From Ga0077555 sp963761475 (GTDB lineage Bacteria; Pseudomonadota; Alphaproteobacteria; Rhizobiales; Hyphomicrobiaceae), in NCBI GenBank assembly GCA_963761475.1, contig CAVXGT010000010.1, positions 434,001 to 498,000 on the forward strand: a stretch of 64,000 bases of DNA, written 5' to 3'. Below the pieces are notes generated by a model. That model made no database searches. It was not told the origin of the DNA and worked only from the letters and a program-made list of their open reading frames with translations. Both the position numbers and the translations under genes were made by a program. Within the stretch, counting starts at the first letter, position 1. The number at the start of each line of letters is the position of its first letter. Below, in pieces: positions 28,423 to 37,715 of this stretch.

Positions 28423-29115
28423 ATGAAGATTACCTGGTATGGCCACTCGTGTTTCCGCGTCGAGACCGGCGCCGCCGTCATCCTGATCGATCCGTTCCTG
28501 AAGGGGAACCCGACCTTCCAGGCTTCGGGCATCGCCTTCGAGGCCGCAACCAAGGGCGTGACCCACGTCGCCCTCACGCACGGCCACGACGACCACATCG
28601 GCGACGCAGGCGAGATCTGCAAGGCAACCGGCGCACCGCTGTTTGCCACCTATGAGCTGGCCTTGCACGTCAAGGAAAAGGGCGCTGAGAACATCCAGCC
28701 GATGAATACGGGCGGCACGGTCGCTGATGCCGCCTTTGCCTTGACCCTCGTCGACGCCTTGCACTCCTCGTCGTCCGGCGGCGTCTACCTCGGCAATCCC
28801 AACGGCATCGTCATCAAGGCCAATGAAGGCAAGACGCTGTATCACATGGGCGACACCGACATGTTTTCAGGGATGGGTCTGATCCAGGAGTTCCATAAGC
28901 CCGATGTCGGCATCGTGCCGATCGGCGACAGGTTCACCATGGGCGCCAAGGCGGCAGCGTTTGCCTGCAAGAAGTTCTTTTCTTTCAAGGCTGTACTCCC
29001 TTGCCACTACGGCACATTCCCCGGCATGCTCGATCCCGACGCGTCCAAGTTCCAGGCTGAAATGACCGGCCAGAACGTCCTCGTGCCCAAGGTCGGCGAG
29101 GCTGTAACCGTCTGA
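28423..29115 (+). CDS. Metal-dependent hydrolase (UPF0173/UlaG-like)
   Basis: A 230-residue metallo-beta-lactamase-fold hydrolase. It begins MKITWYGHSCFRVET, typical of UPF0173/UlaG, with the metal motif THGHDDHIGD near residue 50, a further His in LHSSSSGG near 115, HMGDTDMF near 145 and the terminal CHYGTFPG near 205. Intact length for the UPF0173 family. The substrate is unknown; UlaG itself is an L-ascorbate 6-phosphate lactonase. It stands alone, divergent from ruvX. Confidence 0.9.
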   Translation: MKITWYGHSCFRVETGAAVILIDPFLKGNPTFQASGIAFEAATKGVTHVALTHGHDDHIGDAGEICKATGAPLFATYELALHVKEKGAENIQPMNTGGTVADAAFALTLVDALHSSSSGGVYLGNPNGIVIKANEGKTLYHMGDTDMFSGMGLIQEFHKPDVGIVPIGDRFTMGAKAAAFACKKFFSFKAVLPCHYGTFPGMLDPDASKFQAEMTGQNVLVPKVGEAVTV

Positions 29116-29214
29116 AACAAAAAATTCCTCTGCCGACCACGTCTCCGCCCATCGCCGAGCCCAGTTCCCGGATATAAGGGGTGACTTGCGCTCGGAGTTG
29201 TGCGGAGTCGTGTG

Positions 29215-31827
29215 ATGCAGGAGAAGGCTCGGGCTGCCGTCGGCAGCGGCGAGGACGTGGGCGCGACCGAACCGTCGCAGCCGAAAGCCGACGGACCCGC
29301 TGGCGCGACGCAGGACTGGAGCCTCCTGGCTCTGTTCACGCTCACCACGTTCCTCTCGGCAACCTTGCTGTTCTCCGTGCAGCCGATGTTCGCTCGGCTG
29401 GTGCTGCCGATCCTCGGTGGCTCACCGTCGGTCTGGGCCGTCGCCATGCTGTTCTTCCAGGCAGCGCTTCTGGCCGGCTATTGCTACGCCCACCTCTTGA
29501 TCCGCCTGACCCGCCCCTGGGTAAGCGGCCTCATCCACCTGGCGGTGTGCGCGCTCGCCGTCCTGAGCCTACCGATCGCCGTGCCCGCAACAATGGGCGA
29601 GCCGCCCGCAGGCGATCCCGCACTATGGCAGCTCGCGCTATTTGCTGCCGGCGTCGGTCTTCCGTTCTTTGCCGTCTCAGCCAATGCCCCGCTGCTGCAG
29701 GCCTGGTTTGCCGCCTCCGGCCATCGCCAGGGCCACGACCCCTATTTCCTCTATGCCGCGAGCAACCTTGGCAGCCTGCTGGTGCTGCTGGCCTACCCGC
29801 TGCTGCTGGAACCGATCTTCGGCGTCAAGGCGCTGACCGCGCTGTGGACCGCGGGCTTTGTGGCCCTCATCGCCTGCATCGCCCTGGCGCTGCGCCAGAT
29901 GCTGCGCTCCCGCCGCCGCCGCGCTGCAGCTGGCCTCCACGCCCCGCACGCCGTCGAAGTCGGCAAGGAGGCATCGGCAGGCCCAATGCTGGTAGCGCCG
30001 CCCACCTGGGCCCGCCGCCTGGGCTGGATCGGCCTGGCGTTCGTGCCGTCCGCATTGCTGACCGCCTTCACGACGCACATCACCATGGACGTGGCCTCTG
30101 CGCCCCTGCTCTGGGTGTTGCCGCTCGCCCTCTACCTGCTCACCTTCGTGCTGGTCTTCCGCGATCCGCCGATACTCCTCATCCCCTCCGCGGTCCTGAT
30201 CGCGATAGTGGTCGCAGCTCTCACCCTTTTTGCCGCCGGCCGTCTTTCGAGCCTGGCTGTCTCGATGCCGCAGGCCATGGCGGTGGGTGTCTTGCTGGCC
30301 TCCGTTCTCGTCCTGCTGGCAAAGCACTGGCTCGCCATGTCCAGCCGCAGCGTGCTTTTGACAGTCCATATCGCCACGCTCATTCTGGCAATGCTGGCGC
30401 TCTCGCAAACCGAGCACGAGGGTTGGTTCGTCACCGCCTCGACCGGCACGGCCGTGTTCTTCGCCGCCACATTGGTCGCCCACCGCACGCTTTACGAGAC
30501 CCGGCCTCCAGCCTCGCGGCTGACGGAGTTCTACCTGCTGATGTCGTTGGGCGGCGTCCTCGGCGGCATCTTCGCAGCCCTCCTGGCCCCGCGGCTGTTC
30601 TCGCAGATCTACGAGTATCCGATCCTCTTGGCCCTCACCGTCGCTTGCCGTCCAGGCGCGCTGTCGCTGCGCTTCAACAAGGCCGCAACCGACAGCCTGC
30701 TCTCCTTGTGGCTGGTCGCCGCCGGTGCCGCGCTCGCGATCATCTGGCTGCCGAGCATGCTCGACCTTCTGCCGGCGGCTGACACCGCCGAGCTGCCCCG
30801 CGTCGCGTGGTGGCTGCGTGGTCTCGTCGATGCCTATGCCTGGTGGCGCGCGGCGGCGATCGAGTGGGGCTCCACCGTGGTGCTGACGTTCCTGTTCGCC
30901 GGCGCCATGGTGTTGGCGTGGCGCCACCCCACGCGCCAGCTCGCCCTGGCAGCCGCCATGTGCGCGACCATTGTATTGCTGCCCTCGGGCGTCCGACGCT
31001 CGGATGCCGATCGCAGCTATTTCGGCGTCTATCGGATCTATCCGTCGGGTGCCTACAACATTCTGACCCACGGCACGACGCTGCACGGCGCCCAGAAGAT
31101 GCGCAACGAGGCCGGCGCCACAGCACCTGACACCACTCCCGGCACCTATTATTATCCGCAAAGTCCCATGGCCCGCGCCACCGTCGTCGCGCGTGAGAAC
31201 GTGACGGCGAAGGGCGGCACTGGCCGCTTCGGTGTGATCGGCCTTGGCGCCGGCTCGCTCGCCTGCCTGGCGGCCGAAGGCGAGCGCTGGCGCATCTTCG
31301 AGATCGATCCCCTGATGGTGCGTCTGGCCTCCGACCCGCAGAACTTCACCTATTTGGAGAGCTGCCAGCCCAAGCCGCCGGACATCGTCATTGGCGATGC
31401 CCGGCTGACGCTCGCCAAGGAAGCCGACGGCACTTTCGACCTGATCATCGTCGACGCTTTCACCTCCGATGCCGTGCCGGTGCACCTGATGACGGCCGAG
31501 GCTCTGCGCCTCTATCTGTCCAAGACCTCCGCCAATGGCGCAGCCGTCCTTCACATCTCCAACCGCTACCTGGATCTCGATGCCGTCCTCGCCGCAACGG
31601 TGAAGCTGGTGCCGGGCGTCCACGGCCTGATCGTCTCCGATGACGAGGCCGATGGCGGCTACTCACAGACTTCCTCGACGATCGCCGTCTTCACCAAGTC
31701 GGCCGAGGCACTGGCCCCTTTCCAGGAGATGAAAGGCATGCGCGAGCTTGATGCCAAGCGCCTGCGTGCTTGGACCGATGACTATTCCGACATCATCGGC
31801 CCCTTTCTTTCGCGCCTTCGAGACTGA
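29215..31827 (+). CDS. Fused membrane protein/spermidine synthase-like protein
   Basis: A large 870-residue protein. The first two thirds contain many hydrophobic segments (from LLALFTLTTFLSATLLFSV near residue 40 onwards), beginning with the SVQPMFARLVLPILGGSPSVW motif that marks the spermidine-synthase-fused membrane family. The last 200 residues (from about 670: FGVIGLGAGSLACLA, IFEIDPLMVRLA, LIIVDAFTSDAVP) form a class I methyltransferase-like aminopropyltransferase fold. Whether it makes polyamines is unproven. The ATG at 29215 has GGAG 8 bases before it. No polyamine genes are adjacent. Confidence 0.85.
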   Translation: MQEKARAAVGSGEDVGATEPSQPKADGPAGATQDWSLLALFTLTTFLSATLLFSVQPMFARLVLPILGGSPSVWAVAMLFFQAALLAGYCYAHLLIRLTRPWVSGLIHLAVCALAVLSLPIAVPATMGEPPAGDPALWQLALFAAGVGLPFFAVSANAPLLQAWFAASGHRQGHDPYFLYAASNLGSLLVLLAYPLLLEPIFGVKALTALWTAGFVALIACIALALRQMLRSRRRRAAAGLHAPHAVEVGKEASAGPMLVAPPTWARRLGWIGLAFVPSALLTAFTTHITMDVASAPLLWVLPLALYLLTFVLVFRDPPILLIPSAVLIAIVVAALTLFAAGRLSSLAVSMPQAMAVGVLLASVLVLLAKHWLAMSSRSVLLTVHIATLILAMLALSQTEHEGWFVTASTGTAVFFAATLVAHRTLYETRPPASRLTEFYLLMSLGGVLGGIFAALLAPRLFSQIYEYPILLALTVACRPGALSLRFNKAATDSLLSLWLVAAGAALAIIWLPSMLDLLPAADTAELPRVAWWLRGLVDAYAWWRAAAIEWGSTVVLTFLFAGAMVLAWRHPTRQLALAAAMCATIVLLPSGVRRSDADRSYFGVYRIYPSGAYNILTHGTTLHGAQKMRNEAGATAPDTTPGTYYYPQSPMARATVVARENVTAKGGTGRFGVIGLGAGSLACLAAEGERWRIFEIDPLMVRLASDPQNFTYLESCQPKPPDIVIGDARLTLAKEADGTFDLIIVDAFTSDAVPVHLMTAEALRLYLSKTSANGAAVLHISNRYLDLDAVLAATVKLVPGVHGLIVSDDEADGGYSQTSSTIAVFTKSAEALAPFQEMKGMRELDAKRLRAWTDDYSDIIGPFLSRLRD

Positions 31828-31920
31828 GGCGGCGGAAGTCGCCACCATGGCCGGCGCCCGGTCTTGACGTCCAGGCGCTGGCGGTCGAGGCTTGAGCATC
31901 AGTCATCCAAGGAGCCGCCG

Positions 31921-32910
31921 ATGTCGAGCGCCAGTGCCCCCTCCCGCTTTCGAGACCGCACCGTCAAGCTCGCCAACGGCTGCGTCGGCCGGACGATCGA
32001 GATCCCCTCGGCATCGCCCCTCAACTACCATCAGGCCATCACCAATCCGGCCGCCATGCCCAAGGTGACGGTCGACGGCAAGCTGTTCATGCCCCCCGAG
32101 GCCAAGAGCCGTGGCGCCGGCCCGCTCCCGCTCGTCATGATCATTCCGGGCAGCCTCGGTGTCACCGATGCCAATCTCGCCCACGCCGCAACCATCACCG
32201 ATCTGGGCATTGCAGCCTTCGTGCTCGATAGCTTCGGCGAACGAGGCGTCAGCTCGACGGTGGCGAACCAGACCCAGTTCTCGTTTGCCGCCAGCGCTTA
32301 CGACGTGCTGGCGGCCTGGAAGGTCGTTTCGGCGCTGCCGGAGATCGACGCCAACCGCACCGGCACGCAGGGCCACAGCCGCGGCGGCGCAGCCGTGCTG
32401 ACCGCCGCAACACGCCGCTTCGCAGATCCTGTGCTGGGCGCTGGCAACGGCCCGATCGCCACCCTCGGCGCCTATCCCTGGAGTGGTCACCAGTTCCTCG
32501 ATCCGCGGGTCGGCAAAACCGAAGTGCGCAGTCTCATCGGCGACCGCGACGAGTGGTGCTCGCCGATGCAGGTGCAGGGCCACATGCAGGCGATCCGCCA
32601 GTCCGGCGGCAAGGCCACCATGCGCATCGTCTCTGGCGCCCATCATTCTTTCGATCGCGGCTCGCCTGTCATCGACATCCCCGACGCCTCGGTATCGCCG
32701 GCCGCGCCGACCACCTACCTGGCCGACGACGGCGCTTTTCTGCACCCTCTGGCCGATAGTCCGGATGCAGCCCTCGTCGATCGCGATGTCATGATCTACT
32801 CGTTGAAAGCCGGCTATGGCAGGAAGGGCGCCAAGCTCGGATCCAATCCGGGTGACGCCGAACTCTTCCGCGCCGACATGACCGCCTTCTGGCAACGCAC
32901 TCTGGCATGA
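31921..32910 (+). CDS. Dienelactone hydrolase-like alpha/beta hydrolase
   Basis: A 329-residue alpha/beta hydrolase. The nucleophile elbow is GHSRGGAA near residue 161 (Ser), the oxyanion region is PLVMIIPGSLG near 75, and the catalytic His is in VSGAHHSFDR near 242; the acid is probably in LIGDRDEWC near 207. This arrangement matches proteins annotated as dienelactone hydrolase family, but the classic Cys nucleophile is Ser here, so ester hydrolysis of another substrate is likely. AAGGAG precedes the ATG. No signal peptide is evident. Confidence 0.8.
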   Translation: MSSASAPSRFRDRTVKLANGCVGRTIEIPSASPLNYHQAITNPAAMPKVTVDGKLFMPPEAKSRGAGPLPLVMIIPGSLGVTDANLAHAATITDLGIAAFVLDSFGERGVSSTVANQTQFSFAASAYDVLAAWKVVSALPEIDANRTGTQGHSRGGAAVLTAATRRFADPVLGAGNGPIATLGAYPWSGHQFLDPRVGKTEVRSLIGDRDEWCSPMQVQGHMQAIRQSGGKATMRIVSGAHHSFDRGSPVIDIPDASVSPAAPTTYLADDGAFLHPLADSPDAALVDRDVMIYSLKAGYGRKGAKLGSNPGDAELFRADMTAFWQRTLA

Positions 32911-32986
32911 CGGGCGAATTTTTCCCGTTGCGCTCGCAGCGCCCAACGCTCAAGTAGGCACATCGCGACAGCAGGAGATCGAGGAC

Positions 32987-33331
32987 ATGCGTTCGCTCTG
33001 GGCCACGGCGGCGTCGACAGCACTTGCTGCAACCATCGTGCTCGTGCAGCCGGGCAGCCTGGCGGCCGAGACGACGCCAGCCACAGCCCGCAAGGCGTTC
33101 ACGCGCGAGCCCAACACCGACCGCTCCGGCAACGATTTTCGCGTCGCCAAGTTGCTGGTCGACGACACGGCGGCGATTTGCGAGCGCATGTGCCGGCTGA
33201 CGCCGAACTGCATCGCCTACACCTTCGTCAAGCGGTCGCAAACGGTGCCACTTCCCCTGTGCCGCTTGAAAGACCAGGCCCCGTTCGGCCACGAAAGCAG
33301 CTGCTGCACCAGCGGCGCCCTGCAGAAGTAG
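32987..33331 (+). CDS. PAN/Apple domain-containing secreted protein
   Basis: A 114-residue exported protein with a signal peptide ending near residue 26 (PGSLAAE). The rest is a compact PAN/Apple fold: the central CERMCRLTPNCIAYTF (near 60-75) is the hallmark, with CRLKD near 91 and CC near 106, giving the usual disulfide framework. PAN domains bind proteins or carbohydrates. The gene starts 76 bases after the hydrolase and 36 bases before the ammonia-lyase, all on one strand, so the three may be co-transcribed. Confidence 0.8.
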   Translation: MRSLWATAASTALAATIVLVQPGSLAAETTPATARKAFTREPNTDRSGNDFRVAKLLVDDTAAICERMCRLTPNCIAYTFVKRSQTVPLPLCRLKDQAPFGHESSCCTSGALQK

Positions 33332-33367
33332 GCGCCGCCGGCGCAGCCGTGACGAGGGACAGGCGCC

Positions 33368-34441
33368 ATGCAAATCTTCCTGAACCCTTTTCGCGGCAAG
33401 GCCGCAGGCCCGCGCCTGCCGCCCTCCATCCCGTTTCCGATTCCAGGCACGGCGACGCTCCACGATCTCCTCGCCCGCTGCCCCGAGGCGCGACCGACGC
33501 CGCTAGTCGCAGCACCCACGCTTGCAGCGCGCGCAAGAGTGGCCGCCGTCTACGTCAAGGACGAACGCCAGCGCATGGGCCTTGGCAGCTTCAAGGCGCT
33601 GGGCGGCGCCTATGTCATCGCCCACGATGCCGCGGCAACGGGCGCCGACAGGCTGGCGGGATCGCTGTCAGGCATCACCTACGTTACCGCCAGTGCCGGC
33701 AATCACGGCCTCTCGGTTGCAGCCGGCGCCCGCATTTTCGGCGCCAAGGCCATCGTACATCTGTCAACGGGCGTATCCGACACCTTCGCCCGCCGACTGC
33801 GCGAGCAAGGTGCCGAGGTCGTCCGCTCGGGCGACGACTACGAGGCCAGCGTCGAGGCGGCGCGCCAACAGGCCGGCACGAAGGGCTATCGCTTCCTCTC
33901 GGACGGCTCCTGGGAGGGTTACGTCGAAATCCCCCTGCGCGTCATGGAAGGCTACACCCAGCTCTTGAGCGAGGTGGCCGATACGATCCCAGCCCCGCCG
34001 ACCCATATCTTCGTGCAGGCCGGCGTCGGTGGACTGGCGGCAGCCGTGGCCGTCGCAGCCCGCGATGCCTGGGGCGCAGCGCCGATCATCATCGTCGTCG
34101 AGCCGGTCGAGGCGGCAGCCCTCTACGAGAGCATACGCGCGGGCCGCGCCGTCAACGCACCGGGCCTGCCATCGACCATGGGCCGCCTCGATTGCAAAGA
34201 GCCCTCGCTGATTGCTCTGAAGGGGCTGGCACGTGACGCCGATATCTTCCTGACCATTTCGGATGACGAGGTCGCAGCCGAACTCGGCGCCATGCGCGAC
34301 GCGGGCCTTGAAACGACGCCGTCAGGTGGCGCCGGACTGGCGGCCCTGCTGGCCTCGGCGCCGGTTCGCGACAGCCTCGGGCTTACCGAAGCGAGCCTCG
34401 TGCTTGCGGTCGCGAGCGAGATCGCCGAGCCCGCGGCCTGA
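33368..34441 (+). CDS. PLP-dependent ammonia-lyase (diaminopropionate ammonia-lyase-like)
   Basis: A 357-residue fold-type II PLP enzyme. The PLP lysine is in LGSFKALGGAY near residue 77, the ASAGNHGLSVA phosphate-side loop near 117 and the Gly-rich phosphate cup VQAGVGGLAAAV near 218. The motifs KDERQRMGLGSFKALGGAY and SDGSWEGY are those of 2,3-diaminopropionate ammonia-lyase, which makes pyruvate and ammonia. It is somewhat shorter than E. coli YgeX (about 400), so the substrate may differ; threonine/serine dehydratase is an alternative. Confidence 0.85.
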   Translation: MQIFLNPFRGKAAGPRLPPSIPFPIPGTATLHDLLARCPEARPTPLVAAPTLAARARVAAVYVKDERQRMGLGSFKALGGAYVIAHDAAATGADRLAGSLSGITYVTASAGNHGLSVAAGARIFGAKAIVHLSTGVSDTFARRLREQGAEVVRSGDDYEASVEAARQQAGTKGYRFLSDGSWEGYVEIPLRVMEGYTQLLSEVADTIPAPPTHIFVQAGVGGLAAAVAVAARDAWGAAPIIIVVEPVEAAALYESIRAGRAVNAPGLPSTMGRLDCKEPSLIALKGLARDADIFLTISDDEVAAELGAMRDAGLETTPSGGAGLAALLASAPVRDSLGLTEASLVLAVASEIAEPAA

Positions 34442-34458
34442 GGCGCTCCCCCCGCCGG

Positions 34459-35460
34459 TCAGCCGACCTCGCCCACCTCGAAGCGGTACTTGGTCGAGCA
34501 GAACTCGCAGGTCACGGTGACCGCGCCGTCGTCTTCGCGCATCTCGGCGAGATCCTTGGCGGAAAAGCCCTTGAGGAACCCCTCGATCCGCTGCCGCGAG
34601 CACCGGCAGCGCGCAGCAACGGGCGTCTCCTCGCTGACACGCACGCCTTCCTCGTGAAACAGGCGCATGAGCAGGCGCTCGGGCGACAATGTCGGGTCGA
34701 TCAGCTCATGATCTTCCACCGTCGAGGCCAGCATCGACACCCGCGTCCAATCGTCGTCGTCCTCGCCATGCAGGCGCAGGTCGCGCTCCTCCGGCGTCTC
34801 GTCCGGCCGCGGATCACCGCCGAGCCGCGGCACATGCTGCACGATGAGGCCGCCGGCCCGCCATCCCTGCGACGGTGGAGCGGAGCGCGAAGCAGGCTCG
34901 CCCCCGCTCCGCATCAGGCGGCCAACCGCCAGGCGAATGAAGGTCGGCAACTGCTCGGACTGGCGGAAATAGACGTGCGCGGCATCGGTTAGCGAACCGC
35001 CGTCGAGCGCTACGATCCCCTGATGGCTCGCCTGCGCGCCGCCCGGATCGATGGTCATCGCCATCCGCCCGACACCGATCAACTGGCCCTGCTCGACCCG
35101 GCCCTTGGCGGCCAGCGCCGACACCTTGTCCCGGTCGAAACTGGCATAACCCCTAAGCCCGCCCGGCGCATCGTAGTGGACCACGAGAAATCCGAGCGGT
35201 CCGTCGGTCTTGGTCTGCAGAATGAGCCGGCCGCCGCGCTTGAGCGGATGGCCGAGCAGTGCCGTCAGCGCCAGCGCCTCGCCGAGCGTCTGGCTGACCG
35301 GAGGTGGATAGTCGTGCGAATTGAGAATGGTATCGACGGCGGTCCCAAGGCGGACGATCCGTCCCGACACGCGGGATTTCACCGTCCCGAAGGGCAGCAC
35401 GATGTCGTCGTCGCTGTCGATCCGGGCAGCGCGGCTTGCGGTCTGTGGTGGCAGGCTCAT
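34459..35460 (-). CDS. hslO: Redox-regulated chaperone Hsp33
   Basis: Hsp33 holdase of 333 residues, activated by oxidation. The N-terminal domain has GRIVRLGTAVDTIL and the GPLGFLVVHYDAPGGLRGYA segment; the C-terminal zinc switch has the Cys pairs CRC (in ARCRCSRQRIEGFL) and CEFC (in VTCEFCSTKY), spaced as in the family. An Arg/Glu-rich insertion near 195-230 lengthens it slightly. It is the last gene of argD-argF-hslO (41 bases after argF), an order seen in many Hyphomicrobiales. Confidence 0.95.
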   Translation of the reverse strand: MSLPPQTASRAARIDSDDDIVLPFGTVKSRVSGRIVRLGTAVDTILNSHDYPPPVSQTLGEALALTALLGHPLKRGGRLILQTKTDGPLGFLVVHYDAPGGLRGYASFDRDKVSALAAKGRVEQGQLIGVGRMAMTIDPGGAQASHQGIVALDGGSLTDAAHVYFRQSEQLPTFIRLAVGRLMRSGGEPASRSAPPSQGWRAGGLIVQHVPRLGGDPRPDETPEERDLRLHGEDDDDWTRVSMLASTVEDHELIDPTLSPERLLMRLFHEEGVRVSEETPVAARCRCSRQRIEGFLKGFSAKDLAEMREDDGAVTVTCEFCSTKYRFEVGEVG

Positions 35461-35501
35461 GGGCTGGGGTTGCTCCTCCGCCTCAGGCGCCGTTTAAAGC
35501 C

Positions 35502-36470
35502 TCATGCCCCAAGACACCAGGCAAGAATGGCCTTCTGGCCATGCAACCGGTTTTCAGCCTCGTCGAAAACCACCGATTGCGGCCCGTCGATCACGCTCGC
35601 GGAAACCTCGAGACCCCGGTAGGCGGGCAGGCAATGCATGAAGATGGCGCTTTTGGCAGCCCGCTTCATCAGACTGTCGTCCACGGCGTAGGGGGCGAGT
35701 AGCTGCTTGCGCCGCGCGGTGTCGCTCTGGCCCATTGACACCCAGGTGTCGGTGACGACGCAGTCGCTGCCCTTGACGGCCTCTTCGGCATCGTCGGTCA
35801 ACGTCACCTTGCCGCCCTGGGCCCTGACCCACTCGACCACCTGCGGATCGGGATTGAGCTGCGGCGGGCATCCGAGCCTGAGTTCGAAGTCGAAGCGCAC
35901 CGCCGCCTGCATCCACGACGTAGCGACGTTATTGCCATCGCCGACCCAGGCGATTTTGCGCCCCTTGATCGGTCCGCGCGATTCCTCGAACGTTATGATG
36001 TCGGCAATGATCTGGCAGGGGTGCGACAGGTCCGTCAGGCCGTTGATCACGGGAATGGTGGCGTTGGCCGCATACTCGAGCAGCGTCTCGTGCTTGTTGG
36101 CCCGCAGCATGATGGCATCGACGTAGCGAGACAGCACCTTGGCCGTATCGGAGACAGGCTCACCGCGTCCGGTCTGAAGGTCGACATGATTGAGCGACAA
36201 CGTTTGTCCGCCGAGCTGGCGCATCGCCAGGTCGAAAGACACCCGCGTCCGCGTCGAAGGCTTCTCGAAGATCATCGCCAGCACGGCGTCCTCGATGCCC
36301 TTGGGCCTCAGCGCTTTCGGCGTGCGCTTGCCCGCACGCTTCATCTCGTGCGCCATATCCACGATACGGCGCAGCTCCTTGGCCTCGATGCCATCGATGT
36401 CGAGGAAATGCCGGATTGCCTTCGGCTTTCCGCGTTTCGTCTTGGGCGCAGTGCGCGTCAGCACGGTCAC
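35502..36470 (-). CDS. argF: Ornithine carbamoyltransferase
   Basis: Converts ornithine and carbamoyl phosphate to citrulline in arginine synthesis. The 322-residue chain carries the carbamoyl-phosphate motif STRTRVSF near residue 73, HPCQIIADI near 150, the ornithine-side segment SMGQS near 240 and the HCLPAYRG motif near 280. A basic N-terminal extension (residues 1-20) precedes the core. It starts only 3 bases after the argD stop, so the two are translated from one mRNA. Confidence 0.97.
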   Translation of the reverse strand: MTVLTRTAPKTKRGKPKAIRHFLDIDGIEAKELRRIVDMAHEMKRAGKRTPKALRPKGIEDAVLAMIFEKPSTRTRVSFDLAMRQLGGQTLSLNHVDLQTGRGEPVSDTAKVLSRYVDAIMLRANKHETLLEYAANATIPVINGLTDLSHPCQIIADIITFEESRGPIKGRKIAWVGDGNNVATSWMQAAVRFDFELRLGCPPQLNPDPQVVEWVRAQGGKVTLTDDAEEAVKGSDCVVTDTWVSMGQSDTARRKQLLAPYAVDDSLMKRAAKSAIFMHCLPAYRGLEVSASVIDGPQSVVFDEAENRLHGQKAILAWCLGA

Positions 36471-36473
36471 GGG

Positions 36474-37715
36474 TCAGCCCTGCGCCTTCTTCTTGACGGT
36501 GCTAATGGCGCGCGACAGCCGCGCTACGCCTTCCTTCATCTCGTCCTCGCTCACCGTCAGCGACGGCAACAGGCGGATGACGTTGTCACCGGCCGGCACG
36601 GTCAGCAGCTTTTCGCCCGTGGCAGCCAGCATCACGTCTCCGGCAGGCACCGAGGACTTGAGCTGCACGCCCGCCAGCAGGCCATGGCCGCGCACCTCCT
36701 CGACGGCATCGGCGTGCTCGTCCTTGAGGGCCGCCATCAATTGCTTGAGGCGCAATCCCTTTTGCGAAACATCGTCGAGGAAGCCCGGCTCAAGGACCAC
36801 GTCGAGCACGGCATTGCCGACCGCCGTTCCCAGAGGATTGCCGCCGAAAGTCGAGCCATGCGTGCCCGGGACCATGCCACGCGCCGCGTCCTTGGTGGCC
36901 AGGAACGCCCCAAGCGGGAAGCCGCCGCCGATACCCTTGGCAATCGCCATCACGTCGGGCTTGATGCCCGACCACTCGTAGTGGAAGAGCTTGCCCGAGC
37001 GCCCGACCCCGGATTGCACCTCGTCGAGCACCAGCAGCAGCCCGTGCTTGTCGCACAGTGCCCTGAGCCCGCGCATGAAGTCGTCAGGCACGACCCGCAC
37101 GCCGCCTTCCATCTGTACCGGCTCGATCATGATCGCCGCCGTCTCCGGCACGATCGCCTTTTCGACAGCCGCGAGGTCGAAGCCCTTGAGCTGGTCGAAG
37201 CCCTCGGGCTTCGGCCCGAACCCTTCGAGGTACTTTGCGTTGCCCCCGGCAGCCAGCGTCGTCATGGTCCGGCCGTGGAAGGCGCCTTCGAAGGTGATGA
37301 TGCGTGTTTTCTCCGGCTTGCCACCTGCATAATGGTATTTGCGCGCCAGCTTGATGGCGCCTTCGCAGGCTTCCGCGCCGGAATTGCAGAAGAACATGCA
37401 ATCGGCAAACGTCAGCTCGGCCAGCCGCTCGGCCAGCCGCTCCTGGTTCTTGACCCGGTAGAGATTGGACGTGTGCCACAGCGTCTGCGCCTGCTCGCCA
37501 AGCGCCTTGACCAGCGCCGGATGGCAGTGACCAAGCACGTTAACGGCGATGCCGCTGGTGAAATCCAGGTAGCGCTCGCCCGTCGTCGAGATCAGCCAGG
37601 AGCCCTCGCCTCGCTCGAAAACCACGTCCTGGCGACCATAAGTGGCCATCACCGCGGGCGACGGACCTTTGGAGGGCTGAGACTTGGACGGCGTATTGGC
37701 TTGCGGCGAGGACAT
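36474..37715 (-). CDS. argD: Acetylornithine/aspartate aminotransferase
   Basis: PLP-dependent transaminase of 413 residues making N-acetylornithine (and often N-succinyl-diaminopimelate) in arginine and lysine synthesis. The PLP lysine is in MAIAKGIGGGFPLGAF near residue 270, with CNSGAEACEGAIKLARKYH near 115 and LLVLDEVQSGVGRSG near 235. First gene of argD-argF-hslO. A 20-residue Ser/Pro/Lys-rich N-terminus precedes the conserved VMATYGRQDVVFERGEG, so an internal ATG (MATYGR) is an alternative start. A terminator-like hairpin stands 32 bases before the ATG. Confidence 0.96.
   Translation of the reverse strand: MSSPQANTPSKSQPSKGPSPAVMATYGRQDVVFERGEGSWLISTTGERYLDFTSGIAVNVLGHCHPALVKALGEQAQTLWHTSNLYRVKNQERLAERLAELTFADCMFFCNSGAEACEGAIKLARKYHYAGGKPEKTRIITFEGAFHGRTMTTLAAGGNAKYLEGFGPKPEGFDQLKGFDLAAVEKAIVPETAAIMIEPVQMEGGVRVVPDDFMRGLRALCDKHGLLLVLDEVQSGVGRSGKLFHYEWSGIKPDVMAIAKGIGGGFPLGAFLATKDAARGMVPGTHGSTFGGNPLGTAVGNAVLDVVLEPGFLDDVSQKGLRLKQLMAALKDEHADAVEEVRGHGLLAGVQLKSSVPAGDVMLAATGEKLLTVPAGDNVIRLLPSLTVSEDEMKEGVARLSRAISTVKKKAQG

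Noticed and set aside
29677..31623. 648-residue open frame on the minus strand
   Set aside because: It lies entirely antisense to the membrane/spermidine-synthase gene, is Arg/Gly/Gln-rich, and has no known motif; long antisense frames are common in GC-rich DNA.
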